A stretch of DNA of 64,000 bases. Origin: Malaya genurostris (Eukaryota > Arthropoda > Insecta > Diptera > Culicidae). The position numbers and the translations under genes were made by a program. Of this stretch, positions 1 to 10,730 are shown piece by piece. The stretch lies in NCBI RefSeq assembly GCF_030247185.1, contig NC_080572.1:125738405-125802404 (forward strand), written 5' to 3'. Below the pieces are notes generated by a model. The model saw nothing but the letters and a program-made list of their open reading frames with translations, had not been told where the DNA came from and did no database searches. Position 1 is the stretch's first letter, and every line of letters begins with the position of its first letter.

Positions 1-29
1 AGACAATTCTAAGACATTTGGCATTAATT

Positions 30-76
30 TTATTTCGATTTCGGAAACTTCATGCATCCCCTCCTATGGTTTCATG
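30..76 (+). repeat. Fragment of the hairpin-associated repeat family also seen near 10.7 kb
   Basis: A stretch with a TTTCGATTTCGGAAA-like core, then a C-rich CCCCTCCTATGG motif, matches 10668-10712 (TTTCGATTTCGAAAA, then CCCCCCTATGG). It is only a short relic at the window edge. The rest of 1-331 shows a short internal duplication (GTGTGATTTCCGAGTTCCTGGAA near 138 and GTGTGATTTCTGAGTTCCTGGAA near 175) and no gene. Confidence 0.5.
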
Positions 77-331
77 ACAGCTATAATCAATTCCTCTCTC
101 TAAAAAATATAACTGTTTTAAGGTCGTTTTGATGCTTTTGTGTGATTTCCGAGTTCCTGGAATCTTCAACAATTGTGTGATTTCTGAGTTCCTGGAAAGT
201 CTTACACGAAAATGTTCTTTCTTGACTGAGTCCAATAATGATAATGATGAAGATGTCAAACGTCGCAAACGTTTGCTGTGATGGAGATACACTACCGTTG
301 CATTTATTTATATCAAATAAATTTCGGAATA

Positions 332-1272
332 CAGGGTCCGGCACTCGAAGTGTAACCAATTAAAAAGGCCATAAGTTCAGTTTGGAAAATTACTTTTACT
401 TAATTCAAAGTACAAAATGTGTAAAAATGATACAAAATTCAGAATCAATTCACTTTTGCTCGATATGACCACCTTTTGCCTTGACTTGATGACTTGAGAG
501 AGCGAAGGAGTTGCTTCGTTTGGCCGAAAGCGGTCAATTTCCAAACATTGTATTTTCTGACGAGAAAATTTTTCCAATTGAGCAATTCGTAAACTCTCAA
601 AACGATAGGGTTTACTTGACCGACCGTTCATACGAGAATTTGAGTCATCGATTGGCCACCAGGAGGCAGCACCCGCAACAGATAATGGTTTGGGCCGCTG
701 TAACCGCTGATGGGCGCTCTCCAATCGTTTTCATCGAGCCTGGCGTCAAGGTAAATGCGAAATATTATCGGGAAATTATTCTGGAGGTTGCTTTGAAGCC
801 GTGGGCAGACAAACATTTCGGTGGCAGACCTTGGACGTTTCAGCAGGACTCGGGACCGTCTCTCAAAGCTCGAGTGAACCAAGAATGGCTGAAAAACAAC
901 GTTCCGAACTTCATCACGTCCACACAATGGCTCTCGAATTCACCAGATGCGAATCCAATAGATTATTCTCTTTAGGCCATTTTGGAGAGCAAAGTCCGAA
1001 CTAAAAGATACACCAGTCTCGAGGCGCTGAAAAAAGTTATTGTCCGCGAGTGGGCCAAAATACCTGCAAGTCACATTCGGCCAAACGAAGCAACTCCTTC
1101 GCTCTCTCAAGCCATCAAGTCAAGGCAAAAGGTGGTCATATCGAGCAAAAGTGAATTGATTCTGAATTTTGTATTATTTTTACACATTTTGTACTTTGAA
1201 TTAAGTAAAAGTAATTTTCCAAACTGAATTTATGGCCTTTTTAATTGGTTACACTTCGAGTGCCGGACCCTG
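332..1272 (+). mobile_element. Rearranged DD37D Tc1/mariner element with 197-bp inverted arms
   Basis: The element is flanked by TA at 330-331 and 1273-1274, the usual Tc1/mariner target duplication. Its outer ends begin CAGGGTCCGG and finish CCGGACCCTG. The left arm 332-528 and right arm 1076-1272 are inverted copies of equal length, and I count three mismatches by eye. This is far longer than needed for a normal terminal repeat. The right arm contains the C-terminal coding end of a transposase (AKGGHIEQK, stop) followed by 3' flank. The left arm carries the same coding end in reverse, next to native mid-gene coding. The 5' part of the transposase gene is absent. I infer an inverted duplication of the 3' end that replaced the original left end. 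Confidence 0.85.
498..1136 (+). pseudogene. DD37D Tc1/mariner transposase, 5'-truncated and broken
   Basis: The reading frame encodes the catalytic half of a Tc1/mariner transposase, a nuclear DDE/D cut-and-paste recombinase. The first Asp is in VFSDEKIF, the second in FQQDSGP and the third in NPIDYS. I count 37 residues between the second and third Asp, which gives DD37D. The frame opens inside the left inverted arm with RAKELLRLAESG, so the N-terminal DNA-binding domain is missing and the apparent TTG start is not real. A TAG at 973-975 replaces an expected Trp just after DYSL. Coding resumes as ILESKVRTKRYTSLEALKK and then loses frame near 1080-1115 before the AKGGHIEQ end. It cannot make an active enzyme. 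Confidence 0.85.
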
Positions 1273-1522
1273 TACAAACAAAAGAAGGAAATACAATTGA
1301 CTTTTATATTTCACTTTCAGAACGCTTGCACTGGTTTTGTCGCAACGTAGCTGATTTATATCAAACTAGCTGACCCGTCCCAGTAAATTCGAACATCGGA
1401 CGCATCGTGCACGAAAGCTTTTGATTGCGTTTCGAGCTTACATAGTGTATCGGTAGAACAAAAGAGTGACGAAATACCAAAGCAGAGAGCGGATGCCTGA
1501 TACTCAGGGGATGTGATATATC

Positions 1523-1612
1523 GGGGTTGGATTTTCAACCCCGAACATAGGGCCAGAGTTTTTCTGGCCCTAAGAGGCGAATGACCATAAGGTCAAAGCC
1601 TCTATGATCGAA
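1523..1612 (+). repeat. 5'-truncated copy of the tRNA-derived SINE found at 55104-55252
   Basis: From GGGGTTGGATTTTCAACCCC onward the sequence follows the SINE at 55 kb: CATAGGGCCAGA, TTTTTCTGGCCC, AAGAGGCGAATGACC, AAGGTCAAAGCCTCTAT and ATCGAAACAAAA. Only the degraded T-arm region of the tRNA head survives. The interval 1275-1522 between the DD37D element and this copy holds nothing recognisable. Confidence 0.7.
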
Positions 1613-1650
1613 ACAAAAGAATTTATTTCACACCCTATCGGGGAGACGTC

Positions 1651-2166
1651 GGCTCGAAAATATCTTGTTTGATGTTCCCTCGCTCTGTTTCTACAGCGAT
1701 ACATAATGTAAACATAAAGCTTTTTCAGGTCGACGCGGTTGATGCAAATGGTGCAGAATTGTCCGATGACGGACCGATCGAAGCGCTACGATCGGCCCCA
1801 TATCGTGCTCAATCGGTCCGATAATCGGACCGATGATTGGACTTATGCGGGTCGACAAATTTCACTGGGGTCGAACTACCCCGGTGGATGTTGTCGACCC
1901 GCATCGGTCCGATCATCGGGCCGATTATCGGACCGATTGAGCACGATCCCGGTGGATGTTGTCGACCCGCATCGGTCCGATCATCGGGCCGATTATCGGA
2001 CCGATTGAGCACGATATAGGGCCGATTGTAGCGCTTCGATCGGCCCGTCATCGGACAATTCTGCACCATTTGCATCAATCGTGTCGACCTAAGAAAGCTT
2101 TATGTTTACATTATGTATCGCTAGAGAAAAAGAGCGAAGGAATATCAAACAAGGCATTTTCGAGCC
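1651..2166. mobile_element. Large palindromic (foldback-type) element
   Basis: The outer sequence GGCTCGAAAAT at 1651 is mirrored by ATTTTCGAGCC ending at 2166. The two arms, about 1651-1855 and 1890-2166, pair over most of their length, including a shared GCAAATGGTGCAGAATTGTC block near 1744 and its mirror near 2051. The core is GC-rich, built from CGGTCCGAT/ATCGGACCG words, in an otherwise AT-rich region. The right arm holds a direct duplication, 1881-1947 and 1949-2015. No coding potential and no clear target-site duplication were seen. Confidence 0.75.
1881..2015 (+). repeat. Two tandem 67-68 bp units inside the palindromic element
   Basis: The unit from CCGGTGGATG through GAGCACGAT occurs at 1881-1947 and again at 1949-2015, apparently identical, with a 68-bp period. 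Each unit is rich in the self-complementary word TCGGTCCGAT. The left arm has only one corresponding unit, so the duplication came after or during formation of the palindrome. Confidence 0.85.
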
Positions 2167-2167
2167 T

Positions 2168-2730
2168 TTATTATTTATAATTCTTAGTCCCAAATTAAAT
2201 CTAAAATATACTTACTATGGAATTCATCAGAGTAATTGAAATGTTGATTGTAAAACAGGTTTTAAAACTTTCATGAATTTTGAATCATTTCGAAGCATCT
2301 TATAATGGTTTTCGGTTTTCAGAAGACTTTTGTAGAGTTTACAGTTTCAATGCGAGATTTCTAATGTAATACTCAAGAAAGCTACAAGTATTTATTAAAA
2401 TAGAACATGTTTCTTGAGATAGCCTTACAGAAAAATGAAATAATGTGTGTACATCTTCTTGGTGTTTGTTAAATAAATGATGGGGGCGACTATTTTTGAG
2501 TTTGCCTCGGGCGCCAGAAATGCTCACTAAGGTTCTGCATCTGGCAGAAAATAAAATTTTGTAGTCACATATCTCAAATTTTACAAACGTCAGTTATTAC
2601 CAAAATTGTCAGAAAAAAGTTTACTGTCTATTCGGCATAACCTTTACTGAATGTTCGAAAAAGCAACGAAGTGAAACTTGTGAATCACTGAGTCTTCAGC
2701 AATCAAAAGTAAACAAAGAACTCGTTTTTT
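2168..2730. other. No gene seen
   Basis: AT-rich sequence with only short, unrecognisable open frames. I see no terminal repeats or coding signal here. Confidence 0.5.
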
Positions 2731-2760
2731 GCCTTTCTCGTCCAGACCACAAAATGTCTT

Positions 2761-2797
<37 letters not shown>

Positions 2798-3470
2798 ATG
2801 AAAGTTTGTGTGTATGTGAAAAATAATGTCTCTCACTTTTCTCAGAGATTTTCTCAAACTAAAGGTCTTATGGTCCCATAGCTTGCTATTGTAATCTATT
2901 TTTATCCCACGGTTACAAAATTACAAGGTAATATGTGCAAATCTATGAGAAAATGCGCGCTCAATTTTCTCGGAAATTTCAGAAACCGATTTTTTCAAAC
3001 TCAGATGCAAAAAAAAAGTCTAAAAATTCTTTCAAAAGTCCCCGAAAAGTTGATCTATATCCGACTTCCGGTTTCGGTAACATATTACAGAGCGATAAGT
3101 GAAAAATTTTCAATTTCTTGAGTATTTTTTCACAAACAATTTTTTATAAAACTTACTTGTAAGTACATCTGATCGGCAGATCTTGTCAGTTATTGAATAT
3201 ACAAATCTACCTTGGGACTTCTAGTCCCCGCTTTCCGCTTCCGAAAGCACCGGTAAAAGTGAAGAAAAGTTCCAACAATATGTTATAACTCACTTCGATT
3301 CTTCAGCAACGCTCAAACCGATTTTCACAAATCATGATTCAAATTAATGTTCTAGATGGTAGTTTATACCCAAAAACATTTTTTGATTTTACCCAAGTTT
3401 GAAAAAAATCTTGACAGAATCTTCTAGCATTTGCTTATTTCGGGAAATTTGAATTGGCAAAAAGATGCAC
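2731..3470 (-). repeat. Interspersed repeat A (AC-bearing), minus-strand copy
   Basis: This copy starts at TGCCTTTCTCGTCC and contains a (TG)n tract at 2764-2793. It then has the family blocks CTCAGAGATTTTCTC, AAAGGTCTTATGGTCCCATAG and CGACTTCCGGTTTCGG. These are the reverse complements of blocks in the plus-strand copy at 59307-60055. It is degenerate and its far end is not clear. Confidence 0.7.
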
Positions 3471-4766
3471 TGTTCGCAATCTCTATAAATTTGTAATTCA
3501 AAACCAGATGCAATCCTATCACTATCTCGAAGATTCTTGCAGCCTTTTTGTTCAAAAAATTTTATTTATATGTTTGACTTACAATGCGGCAAAATTAAGT
3601 GTAGAATACTTCTTTACGACGTATTGATTTTCATCAGTGTAAGTATTAAATGATTCTGCTTCGCGTCGACACTAGCGTATAAATTGAACGTTTTAGACAA
3701 GACACGAGATTAGAATCAAATAGCTCTTCATGCTATCCAACCTTTTGACAACCAATAACTCATTCCAGCCTTTAAGTAAGACGAGTTCGGTTCATATAGT
3801 GAGCTACCAGTTATATTCATAGTCCCGTGTTTATCCCTATTGGATAAATCAACCACCAAATGGAGTAATGTGAAGGGGGTTGATTGTTAATAATACACCA
3901 AGAAGTAAACGGCTATATTTCACCACTGTCAAGTGCCACTCTTCCCTTTCATGACTTTTCGAAAAGGACGACTTTCATGCAAACAAGCTGTATCGCGTAT
4001 CGTATAATTACAGCTTTTACTACCTGTTTCAATGTAGCAAATTGGAATAAAAAATTTAAACTCCTGTGCCTGTTAATGCAAAGGCGGTAACTTGAGCCAT
4101 ACTGTTTTGAAATGACTCCCGCACATGCTTAGCAATTATGCGTTTTAGTGACATAATTTCGTTAGGTCAATTATGACAATAAATTAAGTACTTGCCACTG
4201 CAGCAAATTTAAATTGACTCAAAGGTGTGTTCTGTGGTTTTCACCAAAGGCCACTTAAGAAAATGAAAAAATGAACCATCGATTTTCCGTGTAGATTAAA
4301 ATTAACTACACCGCATATGGTGTTTGAAGAGGAATTATATCGCAAAAACAAACATTCGTGTTTCATTTGCGAACTAAGGTGGTGCTAGAGACTGGTGTTT
4401 TCCAACAGGGTTTGGTTCACTCCAACATGAACAGCATACAAATCGCTATAGAGGCGATTATTTTTCGAGATGCAGAGAGCCAAGCGAGTGTTGCAGGCGT
4501 TTCGTTTAACTATTGTACAGTGAACATAAAGTGTTCGCATATAAGGCAACCGCACCGTAAATCTCAGTGACTTGAATATGCAAAAACACTAGTGAAATTT
4601 AACAAACTTGTGTATCTACGGTAATTTAAGTATACATAATTTACGTTATAATCCCAAATTGCAAAATATTTTCGCTGATGTGAATTTTACTTATTCAAAC
4701 TTTTCTACACAGCAAAAATTATATGCATTAATAAAATTTTTATTCTGGCCTTTTTTCGTGAAAGCT
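3471..4766. other. No gene seen
   Basis: AT-rich, without recognisable coding, terminal repeats or tandem structure. A short ORF at 4358-4570 has no features I can assign. Confidence 0.45.
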
Positions 4767-5690
4767 TTACGTGCCCGATTGACTTACATTTTTGTCACTT
4801 AAAAAATTTTTTGCTACCCTTTTTCTAGGGGGAGATGAGCTCCCATTTCCATCCAACGAGGATCGGGGGACACTTCGTCCGCGGCTTATGTCATCATCCA
4901 TTGTTTCATCGTCGGTGTTGTGTGTGATTTCCGTTTTCTTTTCGTTGTCCTTGTTGATCGTAGTCTTGGGTTCGTTGAGAGTTGCTGTAGATGCGCCTTG
5001 TTGTACATTGGTTGCAGTTGCTGGTTGGTTGGAGGGTAAGTTGTTAACTGCAGCTGGTGTACTTTGTTCTATAGGGGATACTGATGGTTTCGTTGAAGGG
5101 GATGCTTCATTGTTGTTGTTGGCTGTCACAGGAACTGGGGTTGCTTTAGGGTTGGTGTGAAGGAAGCATCGTTGTCCTTTGGTGTAGTTGTCTCCTGATC
5201 CAGTTTATCACATGGCTTATCGTAGTGAACAGCTTTTTGGCAATATTGACATGTGGCCATCTGATTGTCATAGGTAACAAGTGATTTGCACGGAATTCTT
5301 GTATCTTGACCGAAAATCACATAAGAAGGTATAGGCCTCTTCAAGTGTATGCGTAATAAACGTACGCCATTTAGAATACCGGGGACATAGTTTTGCGAAT
5401 ATATGAATCGGTGACGCTTGAGGGAAGATCATGCACACGCACTTCTATAGCACTATCTTCCATATATACTGGAATGTTCTCGTGCTCCACACAGTGCACA
5501 TTGTTATTGTCTTTTGCGAATTGAGTTGCATCCAACTCTTTATAAAACTGGATGTAAACAACATTTTTCGTCTTATTGCATTGAAGTAAATGCACACGTT
5601 CGATGTCAAGATGCATTTGCTCCTTAAGCAAACCTTCAAGTTCTCGTATCGAAGGTTGAATTTTGCACTACCTGAAGTCAACAACAATTT
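4767..5690 (-). pseudogene. Retroelement ORF1 / gag-like nucleic-acid-binding protein, frameshifted
   Basis: Read on the minus strand, three overlapping frames join into one ORF1-type protein. The N-terminal part (from about 5690 to 5375, IRELEGLLKEQMHLDIERV to SYIRKTMSPV) looks like the small RNA-binding fold before a zinc knuckle. After a frameshift near 5375 it continues ILNGVRLLRIHLKRPIPSY and reaches CQYCQKAVHYDKPC, a CX2CX4HX4C zinc knuckle (about 5220-5261). After a second frameshift near 5140 comes a Ser/Thr/Asn-rich tail ending with basic PPRKRVAKNF. Such proteins coat retroelement RNA. No RT follows. The two frameshifts are visible in overlapping frames. The parent clade is uncertain. 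Confidence 0.7.
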
Positions 5691-5699
5691 TATTCTTTC

Positions 5700-8276
5700 G
5701 TGACGGCGGTAGCTTTTGTTCGTTTAGTTCACTAATTTCGAGGTCGTTCTATTGTTCACTACACAATACTGTACTTGGATTCTTCCGTCCCAAACGTGAA
5801 CGGTTTTGTTATATCGACTGACTTGGATGAGATGTGAAAGCGAACTGAAAAATTATATATAAATATTATTTCAATTGTAAATTTGTAAGAAAATCATCCT
5901 GAATTCGATTCTCGACCCTGCCTATGAGGTTAGAATATCACATCACTTGGTATTCACCGTTAAGTGATACCTTTCATAAGAGCCATACTTTGATCTCAAC
6001 GATTTGAGCCAAATGGTATATGACACCCGGCCCTCGGCTCAAAGTTCAGTTTTATATTTCTAGAATTATTATTGGTTGTTGAATGTTGTTTGAGACCTTT
6101 AGCATTCTGTGTATTAAGTTGGATTCGCTCAGTATTTTTCGGAGCCAAAATTCGTGGCTTGTAAATTCAATAACAACTTATAAAACCGAAAATTCAGCCA
6201 TTCCTTTGAAGCTCTTGAACTTTGAAGTGCGTTTCCTTGCAACCAAGTCTACACGATAAAAAAATGTAAGTGAACCACAAGAATTTTTCTTTTATTTTGT
6301 AAGATGTTAAACAAAGAACTTCTGAACAGCTAAAAATAATTTTTCTTTAGGAATTTTTTTCGGGTTTTAATGTTTGTTGCTGAATATTCAACACTCCAAG
6401 TTTTTGAAACTTGAGATAAGTCTCCTGATCAGTTTGATATATCATTTGAATGTATCAGAGTTCAACTTCGAACGATGTCGTGTGTGAAGGAGAAGATGAC
6501 TTTAATGTCAGCATTGTAGGAGATCTCAATATGTCAAGTATTTTAGCTATGGATTAATATATGGATTTGACAGCTGTTGGGTTCAGAACTGGATTATTTC
6601 CTGCTTCAAGTAAAAACGGCATTAATTTATTTTTTTATGAAAACATGATGTTTTCTCTAGCTATATCGAAAAAAGAACTGCTTATGCGTTTTATAATTAA
6701 CCTTAGGAAGGTTATAAGTAGAACCTTAATAAATTGCAAATCGAAAAAATTTCATAAATTTCCACTATCGTAGCACTGTTTACTATCAGGTTTCCTTCAA
6801 TAACCGAGTACAAATTATGACATAAGAAATCAATTTTTTTCTCCCATGTGAAATTCCATATTCATGCATCTAGGGTGTATAAGTCACCCTATCTAAGCGA
6901 ATGTGAAAGACAAGCTGTGATAAGCATCGTAGCACATCTTTCTCACTGAGTAAAGACACGATTTTACGTGTTTCACACATTCAGCCTCCTTCTACCAGGA
7001 AAACGCTCGCAGTTAGTAACCCTCATTTATTATTTTTCTTCTAGTTTCCTCAATGCTTTCTGCTTGTAGAAATATTCAAGGCTCATTATGAGGAGAAGAA
7101 GTTTTAGGCCGACACAAATATTATTATTTTCTGAAATGCTTTAGTTGTAAATGGCTGTGAAATTTACATTTCTCACATATTACTCACAATTTAGATGTAA
7201 AGAATGATTCAATTATTTGGTTATTGAAACTAAAGGAAAACACGGATAGTCTTTAAGTTGATTCTACTCTCTAAAGAATCATCATAACAATACTAGCAAA
7301 TATAAGTTTCGATAAAACCTCTGCTTAGAAAAGAGCTCTTATAATAAATGTTTGTATCAGTCTAATGGAATATGTTTACTTATTATACAGGCGCTGTCTT
7401 TTGGGACAATCTTCTAGTCCATGCTATCTAAACTTCAGCCATCCCAAATAAGGTCTTGTTAGCAAAAAGAGTTTCATCTAACTTTAGAGTAATTTAGGTG
7501 ATTTATGGGGAAAAGCTATTTAGAAATTCTGTCCCCATAAATTATGATGAAACAAAAAACGTAAAGCATTCATTATGGAAACAAATTTAGCAAACGTAAC
7601 TTTTTCCAGTACCTGCTGTGTCGTGCGGAAGCGTAGAACCAACCTGTCACACACCGAGGATTCTTCTCTGGAGGGAGCCAATTATTAGAGCAGAATTCAA
7701 AAAAAAAAATAAACGACAAAAATTGAACCCTTTTCTGCTGGCTCGGTCGTGTAGGGAAATCACAAGCAAGTTGTCCCAGTCGCATACACATACTTACAGG
7801 CCAGTACTCAACGGTGTCATGTCGAGGGACAATGGTTGTTTTTTTTCTACTCAGCACATGTGATGGGGGTTGACTGGTGTTCCATGTTTTGGGTTATGGC
7901 GAGTGAACGGATTTCTTATCAACCTTTTTCTATTTAACTGACCAAGCTTTCTCGCATTCCCGCGGGTTACGGTTTTCAGTGCAAAGGGACAATAAAATTG
8001 TGTGAAATTAGCAAGCCAAACAAAAACTGACTGCTGATTGGAACCGAACGAGAAGCCACTACACTCTCAAGGATATGTTAGTACCGTACCTGCCGAACGG
8101 AAGTACGAGTGAAGTTTTTTCTTCGCAATTTACGGGATCTGATTGAGAGGAAATTGAATCGCCTGGTAGGCGATAACAGACTGTTATATGCTGTAGTGGG
8201 GATTTCCGTTAATAAACTGTTATAATGAAGTAGATCAATTCACGGAGATAACAAATCTCAGTTGTTAATCGAAAGC
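5700..8276. other. No gene; one small relic of repeat A
   Basis: About 2.6 kb of AT-rich DNA. Around 6012-6045 the words ATGGTATATGACACCCGGCCCT and CTCAAAGTTCAG match the tail of repeat A (compare 59960-60000). I recognise nothing else. Confidence 0.45.
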
Positions 8277-8344
8277 TGAAAAGTAAATTAATATTTCAAA
8301 TTCTTATATTAAATATAAGAATTTGAAAAAATAGTTTACTTTTC
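8277..8344. repeat. Short near-perfect palindrome
   Basis: The inner arms TTTCAAATTCTTATATT and AATATAAGAATTTGAAA are perfect 17-bp complements around a single base. The pairing continues outward with GAAAAGTAAA against TTTACTTTTC, giving a hairpin of about 68 bp. It could be the collapsed core of a foldback MITE. Confidence 0.75.
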
Positions 8345-8770
8345 GAGATACTTATTGAATATTCTTAATTTTTTTCATGAACACGAAAGGCAATTACAGA
8401 AATTAACAACTAAAAAGGTTTTCCATCAGATTCATCTTTCTTACAAATGTATATGCTGAACAAATTGAAAGCATTTTCAATTATGCGAAAATTAACCGAA
8501 AAAGTGAAATTACAAAAACCTTTGATTTTTCATATTCCTATTCGGTCTATTATCATCTACTAAGCTTCTAGATTCTGAGGTAACATAGTCATATAATACA
8601 ATAAATATAATAATATAATTTTTCAGAACAAAAGTTTTTGCTACGATTTTTTCTGCTTATTTTCTAACTTCTGAAAAAGTATTCAATTTTTTTCTGAGTT
8701 TATTGACATAGGATTAGATATTTGTTTTCCATACATCGAATACAAAGTACGTAAAATAAATAGATAAAGC
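8345..8770. other. No gene seen
   Basis: AT-rich filler between the palindrome and the mariner element, with no recognisable feature. Confidence 0.45.
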
Positions 8771-8772
8771 TA

Positions 8773-9682
8773 TACGAGGTCTGTTCAAAAAGTACCCGGA
8801 ATTCTCATTTTTCTAAAAAAATATTTATTTATTCGTCTACATCTATATGGTCCCCTTCAAAGTAATCCCCCCTAGATAAAATACACTTATGCCAGCGTTT
8901 TTTCCAGTCTTCGAAACACCCCTGATAGTCACTTTTTGTAATGCTCTGTAGCACTCTCAGCGATTCTGCCTTTATCTCATCAATCGATGAAAAACGCTGT
9001 CCTTTCATGGGTCTCTTCAACTTTGGGAACAGGAAAAAATCACACGGAGTGATATCTGGTGAATAAGGAGGTTTAACAGCTCCTGAGCGATGGTAATGCG
9101 TTTGTTTTTTGATCAAAATTCAGCAGTTTTGGAACGAATTTTGCTGCCACTCGTTTCATGCCTAAAACATTTGAAAAAATATGATGGCATGAGCCAACTG
9201 ATATGCCAACTTCATCAGCAACTTCTCTAATAGTGATTCGGCGATCATCCATAATCATTTTTTCCACTTTTCCCACATTTTCATCGATTATTGACGTGCT
9301 GGGTCGACCGGAGCGTTCGTCGTCTTCAACGTCTTCGCGGCCATCTTGGAAACGCTTATACCACTCGTAAACACTTGTTTTTTTCATAGCAGACTCACCG
9401 TAGGCTCTCTGTAACATTTCGCACACTTGGTTACACTTTATTTCATTTTCCACGCAAAATTTAATACAAATTCTTTGACTCTTCAATTCAAAAATCGCCG
9501 AGCTCAAAAAAACACGTCTACACCAGCCGCTACAAGACAGAATGTAAACAATGAATACAGCTGAAAATTTCACCATACATTAGAAACATATGTACCAACA
9601 CAATAAAAAAAAATTTTGACCACCGGACTCTTCAGACGCGCGCAATTAAAAAATTCCGGGAACTTTTTGAACAGACCTCGTA
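8773..9682 (-). mobile_element. Internally deleted mariner element with intact terminal repeats
   Basis: The left end TACGAGGTCTGTTCAAAAAG and the right end CTTTTTGAACAGACCTCGTA are inverted repeats of 28 bp with a single mismatch. They are flanked by TA at 8771-8772 and 9683-9684. The element is about 910 bp instead of the usual 1.3 kb because the middle of the transposase gene is lost. With good ends and no enzyme, it has the form of a non-autonomous mariner that could once have been mobilised in trans. Confidence 0.9.
8829..9510 (-). pseudogene. Mariner transposase with central deletion
   Basis: On the minus strand the N-terminal DNA-binding half is readable: ICIKFCVENEIKCNQVCEML, the HTH region ESAMKKTSVYEWYKRFQDGR, and the linker DDERSGRPSTSI leading to FVPKLLNFDQK. 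The frame then shifts near 9075-9115 and jumps to PPYSPDITPCDFFLFPKLKR, which carries the third catalytic Asp (CDFF). The C-terminal part GCFEDWKKRWHKCILSRGDYFEGD is present. The segments bearing the first two catalytic Asp residues (GDE and HDN motifs in mariners) are absent, so the protein would be inactive. The subfamily was not assigned. Confidence 0.9.
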
Positions 9683-9689
9683 TATCTGA

Positions 9690-10465
9690 AATAATTAATA
9701 ATGAACGGTTTTCAATTTTATCAGTTTGCTAAACCATTATCATGATTTCCTATGAAAAAGACCGTGAACTTATTTCATAGGAATTCCGCTCTCGATCATA
9801 TTCAAAATATATTTTAGCTATGAGTTTGACAATAGTTTTGTAGTTCTACATCAACAGTTCGAAAAACCTCGTTGGGTTTTTCTTAGAGTATCCAATCGAT
9901 TTCCTATAACTTCAACTCCATGTACTATTTTGTGGCCTTATCCTAAACTTTTCTTTGTTGGTGTTTTCTGCAAAGTTGTAGGGGTATTTACGCGGTTTTA
10001 TGGAAATGAACGACCGTGTGTTAAGACAGATAAAAAATAAGTTTTAACTATTTTAGCTATAGAGAGTTGTCGTCTTCGGCGATATTGGTAGACAACAACA
10101 ATTTCAACTTTGTTGAAGATATTCTGTTCCTAACTAAAGCCCTTAAAATTATGAATTGTTTTATATAAAATGATCATATTTCGAATGTGATCATTCCAGA
10201 AGCTTGCAGAAAGGTGCATTTCAAAACACTCTAGTTTGAAACTACGTTTTATTTATATTAAAATCTCGAAAAAATGGTTTGTATAATGGTTTGTATCTAT
10301 TGGTATCCTGTGCTATGAGCGAATGTATATCTGAACATGAACAACATAATATAAGACATGTAGGTTTAACAAATTTTATTTCATGTTCTGAATCGTTTGA
10401 ACTACAAGTATATGATTAATGCTTACACTTGTCATTGTTTCTCATCGAGCTTAAATAATTTTTTT
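9690..10465. other. No gene; degenerate repeat DNA
   Basis: Non-coding and AT-rich, with phrases such as CTGCAAAGTTGTAGGGG that look like the leader of the hairpin repeat that follows. No feature with clear ends. Confidence 0.4.
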
Positions 10466-10470
10466 TTTTT

Positions 10471-10601
10471 GAGATTTAGTGTCATCTCAAAAAAAAAATT
10501 TATTTGAAAACATCAACTTTTTGGGAATTTTGATATATTTTCTAAGTCCCAAAAAGTCGATTTTTTCAAAAAAAATTTTTTTCGAGATGACACCAAATCT
10601 C
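10471..10601. repeat. 131-bp hairpin (inverted-repeat element)
   Basis: The left arm begins GAGATTTAGTGTCATCTC and later has CATCAACTTTTTGGGA. The right arm mirrors it with TCCCAAAAAGTCGATTT and GAGATGACACCAAATCTC. The loop is about 20 bp (TTTTGATATATTTTCTAAG). The adjoining 10602-10730 segment with CCCCCCTATGG belongs to the same family as the relic at 30-76. Confidence 0.85.
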
Positions 10602-10730
10602 GACGTTTCATGCAATTCTCGAACCGATCGAAAATATAATTTTGATGCTAAAACATCAAAATTATTTTTTTCGATTTCGAAAATTTCATGTACCCTTCCC
10701 CCCTATGGTGATTTTTCAAGATATATGAAA

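Noticed and set aside
1739..2180. Overlapping ORFs on both strands with repeated IGPIIGPI and RSDHR words
   Set aside because: They come from the palindromic, GC-rich MITE core; both strands are open because of symmetry.
4792..5160. Plus-strand 122-residue ORF with a hydrophobic Leu/Val-rich stretch that mimics a membrane protein
   Set aside because: It lies antisense to the ORF1/gag relic and has no independent signal.
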